Source of the DNA: Otis tarda
Lineage: Eukaryota; Chordata; Aves; Otidiformes; Otididae
Reading direction: 5' to 3'
NCBI GenBank assembly: GCA_026413225.1
Contig: CM048552.1
Coordinates: forward strand, 169,582,053 to 169,646,052
DNA: 64,000 bases
Shown piece by piece: positions 29,126 through 41,665 of this stretch (within the stretch, counting starts at the first letter, position 1; every line of letters starts with the position of its first letter). Below the pieces are notes generated by a model. That model had not been told where the DNA came from, ran no database searches, and worked only from the letters and a program-made list of their open reading frames with translations. The position numbers and the translations under genes are program-made.

Positions 29126-29922
29126 ACTAAAACTAGCAGGATAATGAGACAGAGAATAAGATAACCTCCCTCCACCCCTCCCTCTTCCCAAGCTTAACAT
29201 TATCTCTACTACCTTCCCTCCCCCGAGTGGCACAGGGGGGAAGAGGTAATGGGGGTTGCGGTCAGTTCATCACGCATTGTTTTACGCTGCTGCTTCATGG
29301 TCGGGGGAAGAACTCCTCACATTCCTCCCCTGCTCCAGCGTGGGGTCCCACCCATATGCCACAGTCCTTTGTGAAACTGCTCTGGCGTGGGTCATCTCTT
29401 CTGCGGAGTGCAGTCTCTCCAGAACAGCTGCCCCAGCGGGCCCTCCATGGGCCACAGCCTCCTTCAGGCATCCACCTCCCCCGATGTGGGGTCCTTCATG
29501 GGCTCCAAGTAGATCTCTGCTCCTGCGTGGACCTCCATGGGCTGCAGGGGGACAACCTGCTCCACCATGGTCATCACCACAGGCTGCAGGGAAATCTTGG
29601 CCAGGAGCCACATTACTCCTCCCCTTCCTTCTGAACTGACCTTGGCGTCTGCAGCCGTTCCTCTCACAAGAAAAGTTCTTCATAATAGGCTGGCAGACGC
29701 CTCCCAGAATCTCTTCACATCATCCATCTCATCTCCTCTCCGCTTCTTGCAGCCGTGCCGTGCCAAGTCGGGCCCAGTCAGCTGCCTGGCGAGAGGCCAG
29801 AGGGCCAGAGGCCTGGCGAGAGGCCTGCAAGGCCCATGAGGCCCACACCTCCCCCTCTGCACCTCCACCCCCACTCAGCTTCTTCACATCTTCTCTTCTC
29901 TTTTTTTTTCTGTTTCCCCCTT

Positions 29923-29930
29923 CTTAAATA
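29923..29930 (-). promoter_or_regulatory. Candidate TATA box of the solo LTR
   Basis: Minus-strand TATTTAAG lies about 175 bp inside the LTR's 5' end. The same octamer is kept in the second copy at about 36.04 kb, which supports a functional origin. Present activity is unknown. Confidence 0.45.
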
Positions 29931-30104
29931 CGTTATCGCAGAGGCGTTATCACAGAACATCCTGCTACCAATTGGCTCGGCCTTGGCCAGCAGCAGGTAC
30001 GCCCTAGACCTGGCCGAGTCCACTGAACAAAGGGGAGCGACTTCCAGCAGTTTCCTGCAGAAGCTACCACCTTAGGCCCCTCCTCACTAAACAAAACCAC
30101 AACA

Positions 30105-30109
30105 GCTTA
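30105..30109. repeat. Target-site duplication GCTTA, right copy
   Basis: Exact match to 28932-28936, directly abutting the LTR end CCACAACA. Confidence 0.85.
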
Positions 30110-33100
30110 TTTATCTCTAAATTCTTAAAGAGATTGTTCATAGACTTTTATGTCCTCCCTCCCCATTTGCTATTTGTGAAGTGTGCCACCAGTGGTCATA
30201 ATTTTACCCTAGCATACCAGGTCCCACTACCAAGAACCAAGGCAGAATTATTTCAGAACATGTTATTACTATATCCTAGAAATATTTTGATGATCAATCA
30301 TCTTTCGGAATACTGTTTTGCAGGGGAAGATAATTACAACACCTTAGGCTATTTCTGGAAAGAAAATACCACCAGTAACCAAGTGGCTTCAGAAGATAAT
30401 CTTTGGAAAGTCCTTCTGGAATTTAGTGCTCCAGGTCAGAAATCAAACCAACAAATAAAATACATGTGAGAGTTAAAACTCATTGTTCTAAGGAATCTTA
30501 GCATTGTGGCCGTTGTTAGTTCTGGCTCAGCAGAATTGATTTCAAACTAAATGTTTAGTTTGCTTTTAGCAGTATTGCTCTTGCACTGACAATAGGTATT
30601 TGATTTCAGTTGTCTTTTCCCTCGTTTTTGTTCATGAATACCTGTCACAAGTAGCTCCCCAGGTCCTTTGTTTATCTGTCTTCTCCTGATTAAACGTAAC
30701 ATTACTGTAGATTTTAAAAGATCACTTTCCAAGCAGAGGTCAGCAGCAAAACAGAGAATTTTCTTCTAACATCTTTCTCCTTCTTTTAAAAATCTGAACT
30801 GGATGTCTCCATAAGGGACATGTTATCCCCAGCAGGAGTCATGGACTCTATACAGAGTTTAATGAGTAAAGCACTTAAACCTGCATTATCCAGGAGATCA
30901 TATACATGATTATGATAGTCTCTTTCAATTTAAAAAGTGTACAATTTTATTTTCTGACAAAGAAAGATCTTTCATTCTTCACTCTCAGGCTGTTTTTTCT
31001 CCAGTTTTACCAAAAGAACTCCAGTAGCGCACTCTTTGTCAGCAGGTGGGTCCATTTTGCTACCAAACTGATCGTTTTAAATTGGGACTGTACCTTTTCT
31101 TCCTTAGCTGTCTGCCCATCTCTCAATCAGAAATGAAAGTGACAGCAGAGAGGTATTGCCAAACTTTTAACATATGGCTTTTTCCTCTATTTGATGCCAA
31201 ATCACAATAAAACAGTTCTTAAAAAGTCCGAATTTGTACATGTGGTTTGAGTCTCAATAGGCAGCAATGGAGATTTCAGTAGATAAAAGAGCATTTACCT
31301 GGGTGGTTGTCTAACTTTGCAGGCTCATTAATCAAGTAGGACAAACCTCATTCAACAAACAGGTGTTTAATTGAATAGGTTTTTTCATCCATCCAATTTA
31401 TGTTAAAATACCCTGTGCTAATTAGTTCACAGCTACTCCCAAGTTGATTTACAGTCAATTCATGTTCTTCACAACCATTGCTGATGTTTTTAAAGAGAAG
31501 TACAAAACAAATAAAGGAACTATAGTATTTTGAACTGACCTGGGTTATTGTCAGGATGCTGTAAATGTTGAGGCAAAATGCTAATCACATAATGACCAAA
31601 GAGAGCAAGAACAAGCGGAATAAACAATGCTGTTTCATACGTCCTGCTGTGTTGGTTCCTCTCTGATACCATGCAGAGTTTGTAGCAGGGGGCAAGGAAA
31701 TTAATTTGAATGGTCTACAAGAAGAAAGAGAATCAAAAGGGATTTTGAGACCAAGGAAGAATATGACCATAGTCTTCAGAAGATAAGTTTCAAATCAACT
31801 TTGAAAGGACAGGCAGTGTTGCGAAGGCACCAGAAAGACTGAATGTTAGCAATCAAAGGACAAACAAAGCTAGCTTGGTATGTATATAGAGGGCATATAA
31901 AGGGACTAGCTTATAGGCCTTTACCCTGGAAGTGAGAACCCTCACAGGCAGATTTCCTGGCACCTTATCCAAACTCACATCTTGCAAACTCCATTCCTCT
32001 TTTTTTTTTTGTTCTGAGAAGGCTGCTAAGTGCTTCACTGTGAAAATATTCTCCATGATGGGATATCTCTCAGATCTCAGGGTTTTTAGAAGAAAACCAA
32101 TCAACCACTGAGAGAAAGGCCAGCTGCTACTACGTTCTGGTTTTGAGGGCTGCATGGGTGAGAATTATTAGCTCACTATAAATTATTTCCTCCCAATACT
32201 TACTTTCAAATTGGTTTTCAGCACAAGCGTGTGGGAAGCAACTATTAAGCTACATGGTGATAACCTGATTTTTCTTACCAACACTATGTTTTTTGGACCT
32301 TAATTCCTTTTGGTGTTTAAGATGTTCAGTCTGCGATTTAAACATGGTAGAAAAATCCATGGGTGGAGAATTAATCAATTTCCTGATTGTGGGAATGACA
32401 CCAGAATCCCAGATACACAACAGACTTTAGAGGTGAACTAGTATAACAGCTGCCTACTGGAGAGCAATGTGCAAAAATAAGGAATTTGAAAGCTTTGTGT
32501 GATGGGTGGGAAAGAGTTAAAACACAAGAATAAGAGTGATTTTAGCTCTTAGCTTGGTTTTAATTCAATAACTATGCTTTAAATATAGCACAAACAATCA
32601 CTTTGAGATGTCAGCTGCCTTAGACAGAGTATAAAGGAAGCAGAGAAGGGAGTCGAGGAAGGCATGTTTTCAGTGTTAGATTCACCTTAGCTGTTTGGCA
32701 TCCCAATCTTCAAGAATGAACATCCATGATGAGGACTTCTGAACTGTGAAATGGAATATAAAACTGAGAGACATTGTTTTGTGATACCAAAGTCGTCAGC
32801 TTAAGACAAGCTTCTGGAGCTGCTTTTTCAGCTCTGTAAATAAGAAATTATCTATGTCAAGAGACAAGGAGATGAGTCTTCTTTTCAAAGGAGCAGATGG
32901 CAGAAGTATCGGAGGCATCCTACTTCTTTCTTCTTCTGTGCAAATAAATATATTTTAAAATGCTGAACCTGATATGAAGTTTATTTCAATAATTAATGTA
33001 AGTGGTATGCACTTGGAGTCTAGGAATTCCCATCACTTCTGGGCAGTGTCCACAGAGACATCTTGGAACAGAAGAATCCTGTGCCCTTCAAACTGTCACA

Positions 33101-35651
33101 GATTTTTCTCATACAGAATGCATTCATTTGTTCTATCAGCATATTTGTGGAGATGCTAGAAAAATGTATAATGTAAAAACAACCAAAAAAGTATAAAAGC
33201 AGGCTTTTCTATTTTGAAACTTAAGAATCGCCTCGAGTGTTGGCTGTTGTTTTTTCCCCCTCTAACCCAGCTACTCTTTGATCTGTCTCTTCCTAAGTGG
33301 ATAAATATATTTTAAATTATTGCTAGCCCCAGGGGAACTGAACTGGTGTTAGCTAGCAAGGAGATGCTTTTAGGAAATGTCACTAATGTGGGTGGCGAAA
33401 ATGGCAAGAAACTGTTGAGGACTGCAACAGCTCAGCTAGATCTGAGACAAACTTAGCGCTGAAATAAATGAGTGCAATGCCTTCTCTGGGATATTCAGCC
33501 ACTGAAGCTCTATGAAGTTTCCTGACTGTGCCTTCTCCTCATTAGGAATCGAAGAACAGTATGTTCTAGGGGAGGTAGTTTACTCCCATGTGCAGCTTTT
33601 GGCTTAAAATACATAGGCTTGCCAAAGCTAATGTCTACAGAAATGTACCGATTTGGAGCTGCATTCTGCACTATCTCTTCATATCTGTGAAATAACAAAC
33701 TGAAATCATTCTAATTTTTCTTGTCAGTTGGGCTAGTTATGCCTAATTAGTTACAAAGTTTGAATACGAAAGAAGTTGAACATGTCCTTGGGTCGGATGC
33801 AGAGAACATCTTCAGTGGTCTATGCAGGGACCTGTTCACCATACTACGAAGTTAAAAGAGTATATAAATAAATAAAAAGTAGACACTACCATTGATTTTG
33901 CTTTCTGAGATCAACAGGGTAATGTAGACATAATCTGATTACACTGAATGTATCAAACCCTTTAAGATGAAGCTCACCTGTTCTCAAATGCAGGCATTAT
34001 TGAGTATGCGTAACAAGCTTTGATCAGATGCCTAGGAAATATCACAGTCTGTGACATGAGCTCTGACTGATTTTCAGATGTATTCAGAGGGCTGAATGTG
34101 TGTGGGACAAGGCAATCAACTGTTTTCTGAGACTCACAGGACATGAGTCATCTAACCTAATTTTAGATATCTAAAATGCAGATGACCATGTCTGAGCCAG
34201 AGACTGTAGACGCCTTTTATAAATAATGGAAAGAGAAATAGGCATTCGTAGAGTTCAGTTATTCTGGTGTGGTTTAGCTATCCACCCTATGATTGACTCA
34301 CACAGTCACAGAGGCTGCTGCCCTCCATGAGGGAGACTGACCCGAAGCACACATCTGCACTGAGCAGCTGAAGGCACTTTGAATTTTCTTCCATACTATG
34401 TAACTGACACAGCTGAGAAAAAAAGCTTAGGCTGGGTTTAGACTTGCTTATGCTTCCTACTGTCCTGAAGTTTGTTACGCTTTTTGAAGTTTAGCAGTCA
34501 AGGCAACTGCAAGGCAGGGAGTAAGCCAAGACCACAGTCAACCTTGCTCTTTATGGTGCTGTTAGGAGGACAGGACCATGTTCTCATCTTCCGTAGATGT
34601 CCATATTTTAGCGAGTTTTCCCAAATGCCATCCACAGGTATCTCCTTGTTTCTGACTTGTCCAGATGCCAAAACACACAGCTGTCCCTCCTCTTGATTAT
34701 GTTGAATGGTTATGCTAAATATGTATTAAAATGTATGTGAAAATTTATTTTAGGGAAAAAGTTCAATTAAATAAAAGACATCTGAGTTTAGAAACAATAT
34801 GATTTGAATACCTTATTGAGCTTAGGTGGCCAGCAAAGTTAAATCATCTCACTTTCTGTAGCCAAAACCATTCAGTGACTAAAATCATATCCAACCAGCT
34901 GGAAGCCACCTGAAACAATTCTCCATCTATGGATCAGTTAGGTGTGGCTTTCAGCATAAGTGTGGATCAAGCTTATGCCTTTGGATGAGTTGCAAATTGA
35001 CTTACAGATGTTATCCCTGTGCCTGAGAAATGCAACTGAATTTCTGAAAGGGGTGCAAAACACCTTCACTTGAAGGTCATTGCTTCCCATAAGCCCTCAA
35101 GGAAGACAAATTATGACCTCTCTTCCTTTGTGGAATGCCCAATACATCTATGGCAGTGTTTACAATGGGAAAGGAGTACAAGGAAGAGAAAATTGAGTTT
35201 ATGGGGGGAATGTCTTTACTTTCTTCCCAAAAGTTCAATTTTTTTCAAATAAGCACATTGGATCTTAGCATAAGGAAAGAAAGAAACAGGTGATGGATTT
35301 GAAATCTATCAAAACTGAAAGTGGCTTTTTACATATAATTCAATGCATGGGTTCAGTCAATCACAAATTACATCTGCTATCACAAAGGTCTTTCACATGG
35401 CAGTTTGCAATGTAGCTTCCTCTTTTTTGATTCTTTCTAACATTTCTAATATACTAACATGTAATTTTTCATGGGAAACAAAAGCCTCTGGGTAAAAGCC
35501 CTGATGATTTCTGTTAATTCATACAAAACTAGACATTGATTATGAATTACAGCATTTACTCCACTCTTCAAGTTGATACCATTTTGGAAATGTGTGGTTT
35601 TGATCAAACCACGAGATGAACAATGCTGCCACTGCAGAAAAAGAAGTTATA
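30110..35651. other. Unique non-coding DNA between LTR copies
   Basis: No supported gene. Short open frames (at most about 111 codons, for example 30134-30469) have no motifs or splice context that convince me. No repeats other than simple runs are seen. Confidence 0.55.
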
Positions 35652-36215
35652 TGGACCTCCATGGGCTGCAGGGGGACAACCTGCTCCACCATGGTCTTCA
35701 CCATGAGTTGCAGAGGAATCTTGGCCAGGAGCCACATTACTCCTCCCCCTCCTTCTTCACTGACCTTGGCGTCTGCAGGTCTGTTCTTCTCACATGAAAA
35801 ATTCTTCACAACAGGCTGGCAGATGCCTCTCAGGATCTTTTTACATCTCGTTCACATCTCATCTCCTCTCCACTTCTTGCAGCCAGGCCGGGCCAAGTCA
35901 GGCCCAGCCAGCTGCTTGGCGGGAGGCCAGAGGGTGAGGCCTGCAAGGCCCACAAAGCTCATGCCTCCCCCTCTCCACCCCCACTCAGCTTCTTCACATC
36001 TTCTCTCCTCTCCTTTTTTTTCTGTTTTCCCCATCTTAAATACATTATCACAGAGGTGTTATCACAGAACATTCTGCTACCAATTGGCTCGGCCTTGGCC
36101 AGCAGTGGGTCCGCCCTAGGCCTCGCCGAGTCCACTGAACAAAGGGGAGCAACTTCTAGCAGTTTCCTACAGAAGCTACCACCTTAGGCCCCCCTCACTA
36201 AACAAAACCAGAACA
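35652..36215 (-). mobile_element. Truncated second copy of the 28.9-kb LTR family
   Basis: From ATGGACCTCCATGGGCTGCA onward this tracks 29528-30104 closely, with long identical runs and scattered substitutions and small gaps, and ends ACAAAACCAGAACA. In the inferred minus orientation it keeps the LTR's 5' end and TATA-like motif but lacks the part corresponding to 28937-29527. No target duplication can be called because one end is missing. Open frames such as 35616-36119 are readings of the LTR and not genes. Confidence 0.88.
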
Positions 36216-37486
36216 ATTTAAAAAAAAATAAAATAAATTGAGTAATTAGTTCCTAGCCTCCTCTTGTCATTTATTGTTTAGATTTGTCTGACAGCGTTAG
36301 CAAACTTTTCTGATACACTTTCCAATCACTACATTCATGATTTGATAAAGAACTTCAGGTGTAAGGATAATCTGTGATGATAAGGCAATACATTTTCCTC
36401 CATTCTGCAATGCATTGGCAGCACAAATCCTACTGAAACTAGACAGAAAGGTTCTACCAATTTTTTTTGTAGGTATTTAGTTATTCAGTTACTAAATAAA
36501 TATGTTTGTAAATTAAGCATTTAAGCTTCATTGCAGAGAAGTGGCTTTTAGTTATGTTATGTGCTTTTAATATGAATTACAGCAGTTATTTCTAACATGC
36601 TTTATTAGCAGTTTGACGTTTAAAAAGGAAATTACAATATTGCAGTATTATCAGAAATGTATCTACACAGGGTTACAAAATAAAAATGGAAGTTCTCAAA
36701 GTTCTGGCATAGGAAACAATATTTTTATAGATACAATCCCAAAATGTGCTTTTTACAGTTAATAAAATGTAACAATCCATTGATATGTAGAATTTATTAT
36801 AGACAATCATCACAAGCAATTTTTTCGGTTTCTCACAAGAATTGAGACTAAGCTTTTATTTCCTTGGTTTTTTAGTAACACTTTGAAATTTTTTCAACAA
36901 TACGTAAAGCCTTAAAACTATCTTAAATATAACATTAACATGTTCATTTTTCATTCAGTTCTATCACCAGCACTAGCAAAAGTGGCAACAATTTTAAACC
37001 CTCTTAGTTTCTCTGTAGAAAGAGCTCACATAGATTGAGGCTAGCAGTGTGCAGGAATATTCATTTAATATATAAAATGTTTTATGATATAGACAGCTAT
37101 GCCACCTTTCTGGAGAACTGCTATATCATTTTATAGATATCTTGTTTGTGCATAAAAATGAATTATTTTTCTCTCTTGTAAAGTTTATTTGGCTGTCTGA
37201 AGGGCCTTCTAATGCTCCATCAAGTACTTCACCAGTTTTCTCAAAAATGAATGTGGCTGCTGGTGATTCATCTTGCACAAAATAATTAATTGGCATTTTC
37301 AAGTGATGATCAATCTAGAACAACGTGATTGGGATTATTTGCTTAAAGCAGTATTTCACTTATTGACAGTGTGTGGTTTCTGTCTTTGTTTTGATGTATA
37401 GTGGCAGAATGCTCCAAACAAAGATAGCTGGAGCTACCTGTTACAGAAAATGGGGAGAAGAGCAAAATATTCTACTTGAAACCATA
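36216..37486. other. Unique AT-rich DNA
   Basis: Very AT-rich, with an A-run directly after the truncated LTR (36220-36235). No gene or mobile element is recognised. Confidence 0.6.
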
Positions 37487-37743
37487 TGTGTTGTTTTTGG
37501 CTGAGGTAGAGTTAATTTTTCTTCATAGTAGCTAGTATGGGGCTGTGTTTTTTATTTTGCTGGAAGCGGTGCTGATAATACAGGGATGTTTCGGTTACTC
37601 CTGAGCAGTGCTTACACAGTCAAGACATTTTCTGCTTCTCACACCATCCCACCAGCAAGTAGACTGGGGGTGCACGAGAAGCTGGGAGGGGACACAGCCA
37701 GGACAGCTGACCCCAACTGACTGGAGGGGTATCCCATACCATA

Positions 37744-37767
37744 TGATGTCATGCTCAGCATATAAAG
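37744..37767 (+). promoter_or_regulatory. LTR core promoter: CRE-like site plus TATA box
   Basis: TGATGTCA (37744-37751) is one base from the palindromic cyclic-AMP response element and lies 9 bp before TATAAAG (37761-37767). The LTR at 58.1-58.8 kb has the same arrangement (CGTCATGCTCAATATAAAG on the minus strand), so it is an ancestral promoter feature of this LTR group. Confidence 0.6.
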
Positions 37768-37943
37768 CTGGGGGAAGAAGAAGGAAAGTGAGGACTTTCA
37801 GAGTTATGGCATTTGTCTTCCCAAGTAACTATTACATGTGTTGGAGCTCTGCTTTCCTGGAGATGGCTGAACACACGCCTGCTGATGGGAAGCAATGAAT
37901 TCCTTGTTTTGCTTTGCTTGTGTGTGTGGTTTTTGCTTCACCT

Positions 37944-37949
37944 ATTAAA
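37944..37949 (+). promoter_or_regulatory. LTR polyadenylation signal ATTAAA
   Basis: ATTAAA lies about 177 bp downstream of the TATA box and is followed by GT/T-rich sequence, as expected of a retroviral R region. Confidence 0.5.
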
Positions 37950-38075
37950 CTGTCTTTATCTCAACTCATGAGTTTTCTCACTTTTACTCTTCTGACTCTC
38001 TCCTCTATCCCACTGTAGGGTAGTGAGCAAGCAGCTGTGTGGTGCTTAGTTGCTGGCTGGGGTTAAACCCTGACA

Positions 38076-41000
38076 CCATGGGATGGTTTTCATTGAGTTC
38101 ATGCAGTGGACTCCTAGACATCATTAAACAGTATGTAGGATTCATAACACCACAAAGCTCCCTTCACAGAGCCATTGCCCTAAAATGTGTAGTCTTAAAT
38201 ATCTTTAATGAAATCCTCAGAGCAACAAGTAACTCCCACTCCCTACAAGTGGATTATTACAGTCTTCACAGCTTTGTGGAAGTTTTAATTGAAGGGCACT
38301 CCTTAAAGGGACAATGTGGGATGACTCTAAGGTAAGATTGATCAGTACAGGCAGAATTTTATTACAAGTGTCAATTAGATTGAAAAGTGTTATAAAAAAG
38401 ATCATTTGCATAGCTTTAGGGGACAAGGAGACACATTATTCTGAAATCTCCTTTGCTGATTGTTTAGTGATTCTCTAAGGGTAACAGGGAGGAAATATTC
38501 CCTCCTGCAAGAGGAGACAGTAGCCACTTTCTGACTGGCTTTGATTTAAAGCTCGTTAATGAGATATGTGCGGCTAATTAAGAGCAGGGAGAATTTAGCT
38601 ATATACCACAGTGGAGAACAGCATTTATCAGAGAGGACTGGACTCTTGCCCCGTGGAAGTTCACTGCTGTGCTATCAGGAACGATTCAGTTCCAATGCTG
38701 CAGAGAAGGGCCATATAGCAAATAGCTGAAGCTGGTTGAAGATATAATTTCCCCCCTAGAAAAATACAATTGCATTGACAATGCATTCTTTTAATGAAAA
38801 AACTAATTTTTGTTAATTCAACACAGTAAGGACAAGCTTTTCCTTTTCATTTTCACCCTTTTTTGCCTCTGGAGGGAAGGGACAATTTAGCAGACAGAAA
38901 GCCTTTGGCTATTGCAGCTACATCTTTTTTGGTACTTGAGTTAGATCATGGGAGTATCTACACCAGCATTTTAGTTGGAAGCAGGAACATCCTTCTGAAA
39001 CAAATCTTCCTGCAGCCCCCACTTCCCTTACTTTTGTTTCCATCACAGAAATGGAAATGTGATCACAGAAATGAGTGTGCATGAATTAGATTTCTCTTCA
39101 GACTGAAATATATCTGAAAGATGTAGTCCAGGCATGCACCTAGCCTACTCCAGTGCTAATGAGTATCTAGGCCCTGGACAAGTATAGACCTAATGAAAAA
39201 TAAAAATCTTTAATAATAATGTTGAGATCTCAGCACCAACTGTTTCACTCTAGCTATCTCTTCATTTTGGGCTGCACTACTTGCTAATGCAGATATAGCA
39301 TGCGTGTGTCTACACAGCATTGTCACTCCTGGTGTGATTCATGACATAGCCAGTAGCGCACTTTGACTTGTGCTGTGACATTGGAGACACATTTGCACTG
39401 ATTTTGCACATTTTCTTATAGAAAATCTACTCCATGTGGCACAGTGAAGGCCAAGTGAGACACTCCACAATGCCTAAAAAGATAGTACGTGCCTGTGTTC
39501 AGGCAGTGCAATCCTGCTCACCACCTGGGAATCCAACTCCAGAGTGTAGCCATCCAACCTTCAGTTTACAAACATAGGCATCTGTATATAGGCTTGTTAT
39601 TTGTACTACATTAAAATAAATGTAAATAGATAATCTAAATATAGTGCCATTTTCAGATGTCCTCGCCTCTAGACCACCTGTCCTATCAACTAGCATGGTG
39701 GAGCTATCACACATATTACAGAATAACTTAAGATGCTGAATCTCACCTTGGGACAATACAGTCAGTGGAGCCTAGAGAGCCCTTCAGCTCACCCAAAAGT
39801 AGACGTAGGACACAACCCAGTTGCCTAGACATAGGCATATGGTGCTATATGAGATACCTCAAGGTATAAAAACATCTGCACAGGGCTAGTAGCTCTAACA
39901 CAGGACTTATGGGAGACTCATAGCCTTCTGCAGCTGGACACCAAGGTGAGATACCCTACAGTGCCTGAAATGAGGCAAGATGCCTGTATTTAGCAATGGC
40001 CTCAGACAGCAAAACACACTGCAGAAATGAGGATAACATTTGCTCTGTCACTTCCCTCCTTCATATCATCCAATTTATTTTTTTTTTATCTTTGGGAAAG
40101 TTAGTGAATATGACAGGTGGAAATAGTGTGGAAGTGAAATATTTTGGGAAAAGTATTCCCAAGAAAAAAACCCAGACTTTTGCCTTCAGATCCTTTTCTT
40201 TCTGTGCCTTTTCCAACAGATGAGTTCCTAGTAAGACTCAAATATATGGTAAGAAAAAGTACCTTGCTCAGTATTTTGTGACTTTGGAACTTTTCAGTGT
40301 GAGGCAAAGCCAGACACATCTCATATTCCCTAATCTGGAATATGAATATCATCTCCTGGTTGTATTTTGTCCACAGATCAGTTATAGTGTTCTTCAGGGA
40401 GATGAGATCACCTTCTTGAGGGAAATTACAGCTAGAGATCTATCTTAGAACTTTTCCAATACCATGTATATCCATCTATTCATTTCATTTCAAATTTTAT
40501 TTTATTAATCTTTCAGGGGGCACATTGCAGTTTACGGTAAGTATATATATATATTGTTGGGGTTTTTTTTTGTCAGAAGAAGCTGTTTCATTATGAATAT
40601 ATGTGGTTTCTAAATTGTACTTTTGGCTACTTACCTAATCTCATACAGTTATTTCTTTGTCATGTGAAATGAAACTCCAAAACTACATAAAAAGAATAAA
40701 CTGAGAGAAATTAATTACTTAATTTGATGCATTATATGTAGCAGAGGGACATAGTAATAATGTGTGCTATCGTTACATACAGATGTCTCTCTTCTGCCAT
40801 TTCTAGCTAGCAAACTTATAGATGTTAAAGCAGTTCTTGGTATTCATCCCTCAGTGTGTCACTTTGCACTTTGTACAATTAATTTTTAAACCATTTTCTT
40901 TACTGCAATCTCCAGGGAATTTTACCTGGTTCTATAAAATATTGCAACATTCCTTTTTATGGATGTGTAATGCAACTTCATGTCACCAGCAAAAATCACA

Positions 41001-41526
41001 TCAACACAGCTATAATGCTTGCCTAGCTCAGACATTAAAATGTTAAATAAGTTAAATCTCATATTTTTAGGAAAGCCTAGTAAGAACCTCCTTCCAATCC
41101 AGTAAAACTCCTTGTATCACAATCCCTTGAGTTGGATGTATTTTATTAAATATATAATTTTTGTTGTCTCTGTGAAAACTTACTGTTTCATCAAATTTTC
41201 CCTTAGTAATGGATGTAGTACAAAAATCAGTAGCTACTCAGAAATATTTTCCCCTCTTAAGATGAGGGAATTTCTTTTGGTCTTCTCTCAAGCACGGTGA
41301 CTCTTTCAACTTGACAGATTCAAGGAAAATGTTGTTTTGATGGCATAGCTTGTCAGCTCAGCGTAACTTGCTAGCGGTCAAACTGAATGTGCAGTTTTAA
41401 GAAACTGTAATTTAGTTAGGCACATTCACTAACTGTTGCTTTTGATCACTGACTAGAATGTAACATAGAGATCAGTGTTCAGTTTTGTGGATGTGGAAGT
41501 GCGTGCCCATGTGTGTAGAAATTTTC
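38076..41526. other. Unique non-coding DNA
   Basis: No supported gene. The only splice-like signal is a possible 20-nt microexon at 40517-40536, discussed under findings. Short T runs and a (TA)n run near 40543-40554 are present. Confidence 0.55.
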
Positions 41527-41665
41527 AGAATCACAGAATTGTGAAATCATAAAAATGTTGGTTGGAAGATCATCTAGGCCAACCTTCTGATTGACGTGGG
41601 ACTATGGACAATGCTGGATTAGGTCACAAGTGGCTCTGTCTAGTTTTTGGTGGATACAATTTGTC
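41527..41665 (-). mobile_element. Old, diverged CR1 3' end fragment
   Basis: AGAATCACAGAATTGTGAAATC followed by GGTTGGAAGATCATCTAGGCCAACC resembles the reversed 3' tail and UTR of an older CR1 subfamily. Divergence is high, and the far end, in the CTAGTTTTTGGTGG region, is approximate. Confidence 0.7.

Larger units (their letters stand above)
28937..30104 (-). mobile_element. Solo LTR of an avian endogenous retrovirus (1168 bp)
   Basis: The element begins TGTCGTAG and ends CCACAACA, an imperfect terminal inverted repeat with TG...CA ends, and exact GCTTA duplications flank it. There is no internal retroviral sequence, so it is a solo LTR left by recombination between two LTRs. I assign it to the minus strand because a TATA-like TATTTAAG (29930-29923) precedes an AATAAA signal (29125-29120) in that direction. 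The middle is GC-rich, with recurrent CTCCATGGGCTGCAG-like segments that create overlapping open frames on both strands; these are not genes. The family name is uncertain. Confidence 0.9.
37487..38075 (+). mobile_element. Solo LTR of a second avian ERV family (~590 bp)
   Basis: The segment has the features of a widespread avian ERV LTR: an opening near TGTGTTGTTTTTGGC, GAGTTAATTTTTCTTC, a central TATA box, ATTAAA, then CTCAACTCATGAGTTTTCTC and the end GGGTTAAACCCTGACA. Flanks are CCATA on the left and CCATG on the right, a possible 5-bp target duplication with one mismatch. No retroviral interior adjoins it, so it is a solo LTR. The open frame 37608-37898 inside it is not a gene. The exact left boundary could be 37487 or 37489. 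Confidence 0.88.

Noticed and set aside
29227-29839. Overlapping open frames of 64 to 135 codons on both strands
   Set aside because: All lie inside the GC-rich centre of the solo LTR, where stops are rare. They match no retroviral protein and are broken in the related copy.
35616-36119. 167-codon plus-strand open frame
   Set aside because: It runs from unique DNA into the truncated LTR copy and is antisense to the LTR, so it is not a gene.
37608-37898. 96-codon open frame
   Set aside because: It lies entirely inside the plus-strand solo LTR and spans its TATA box.
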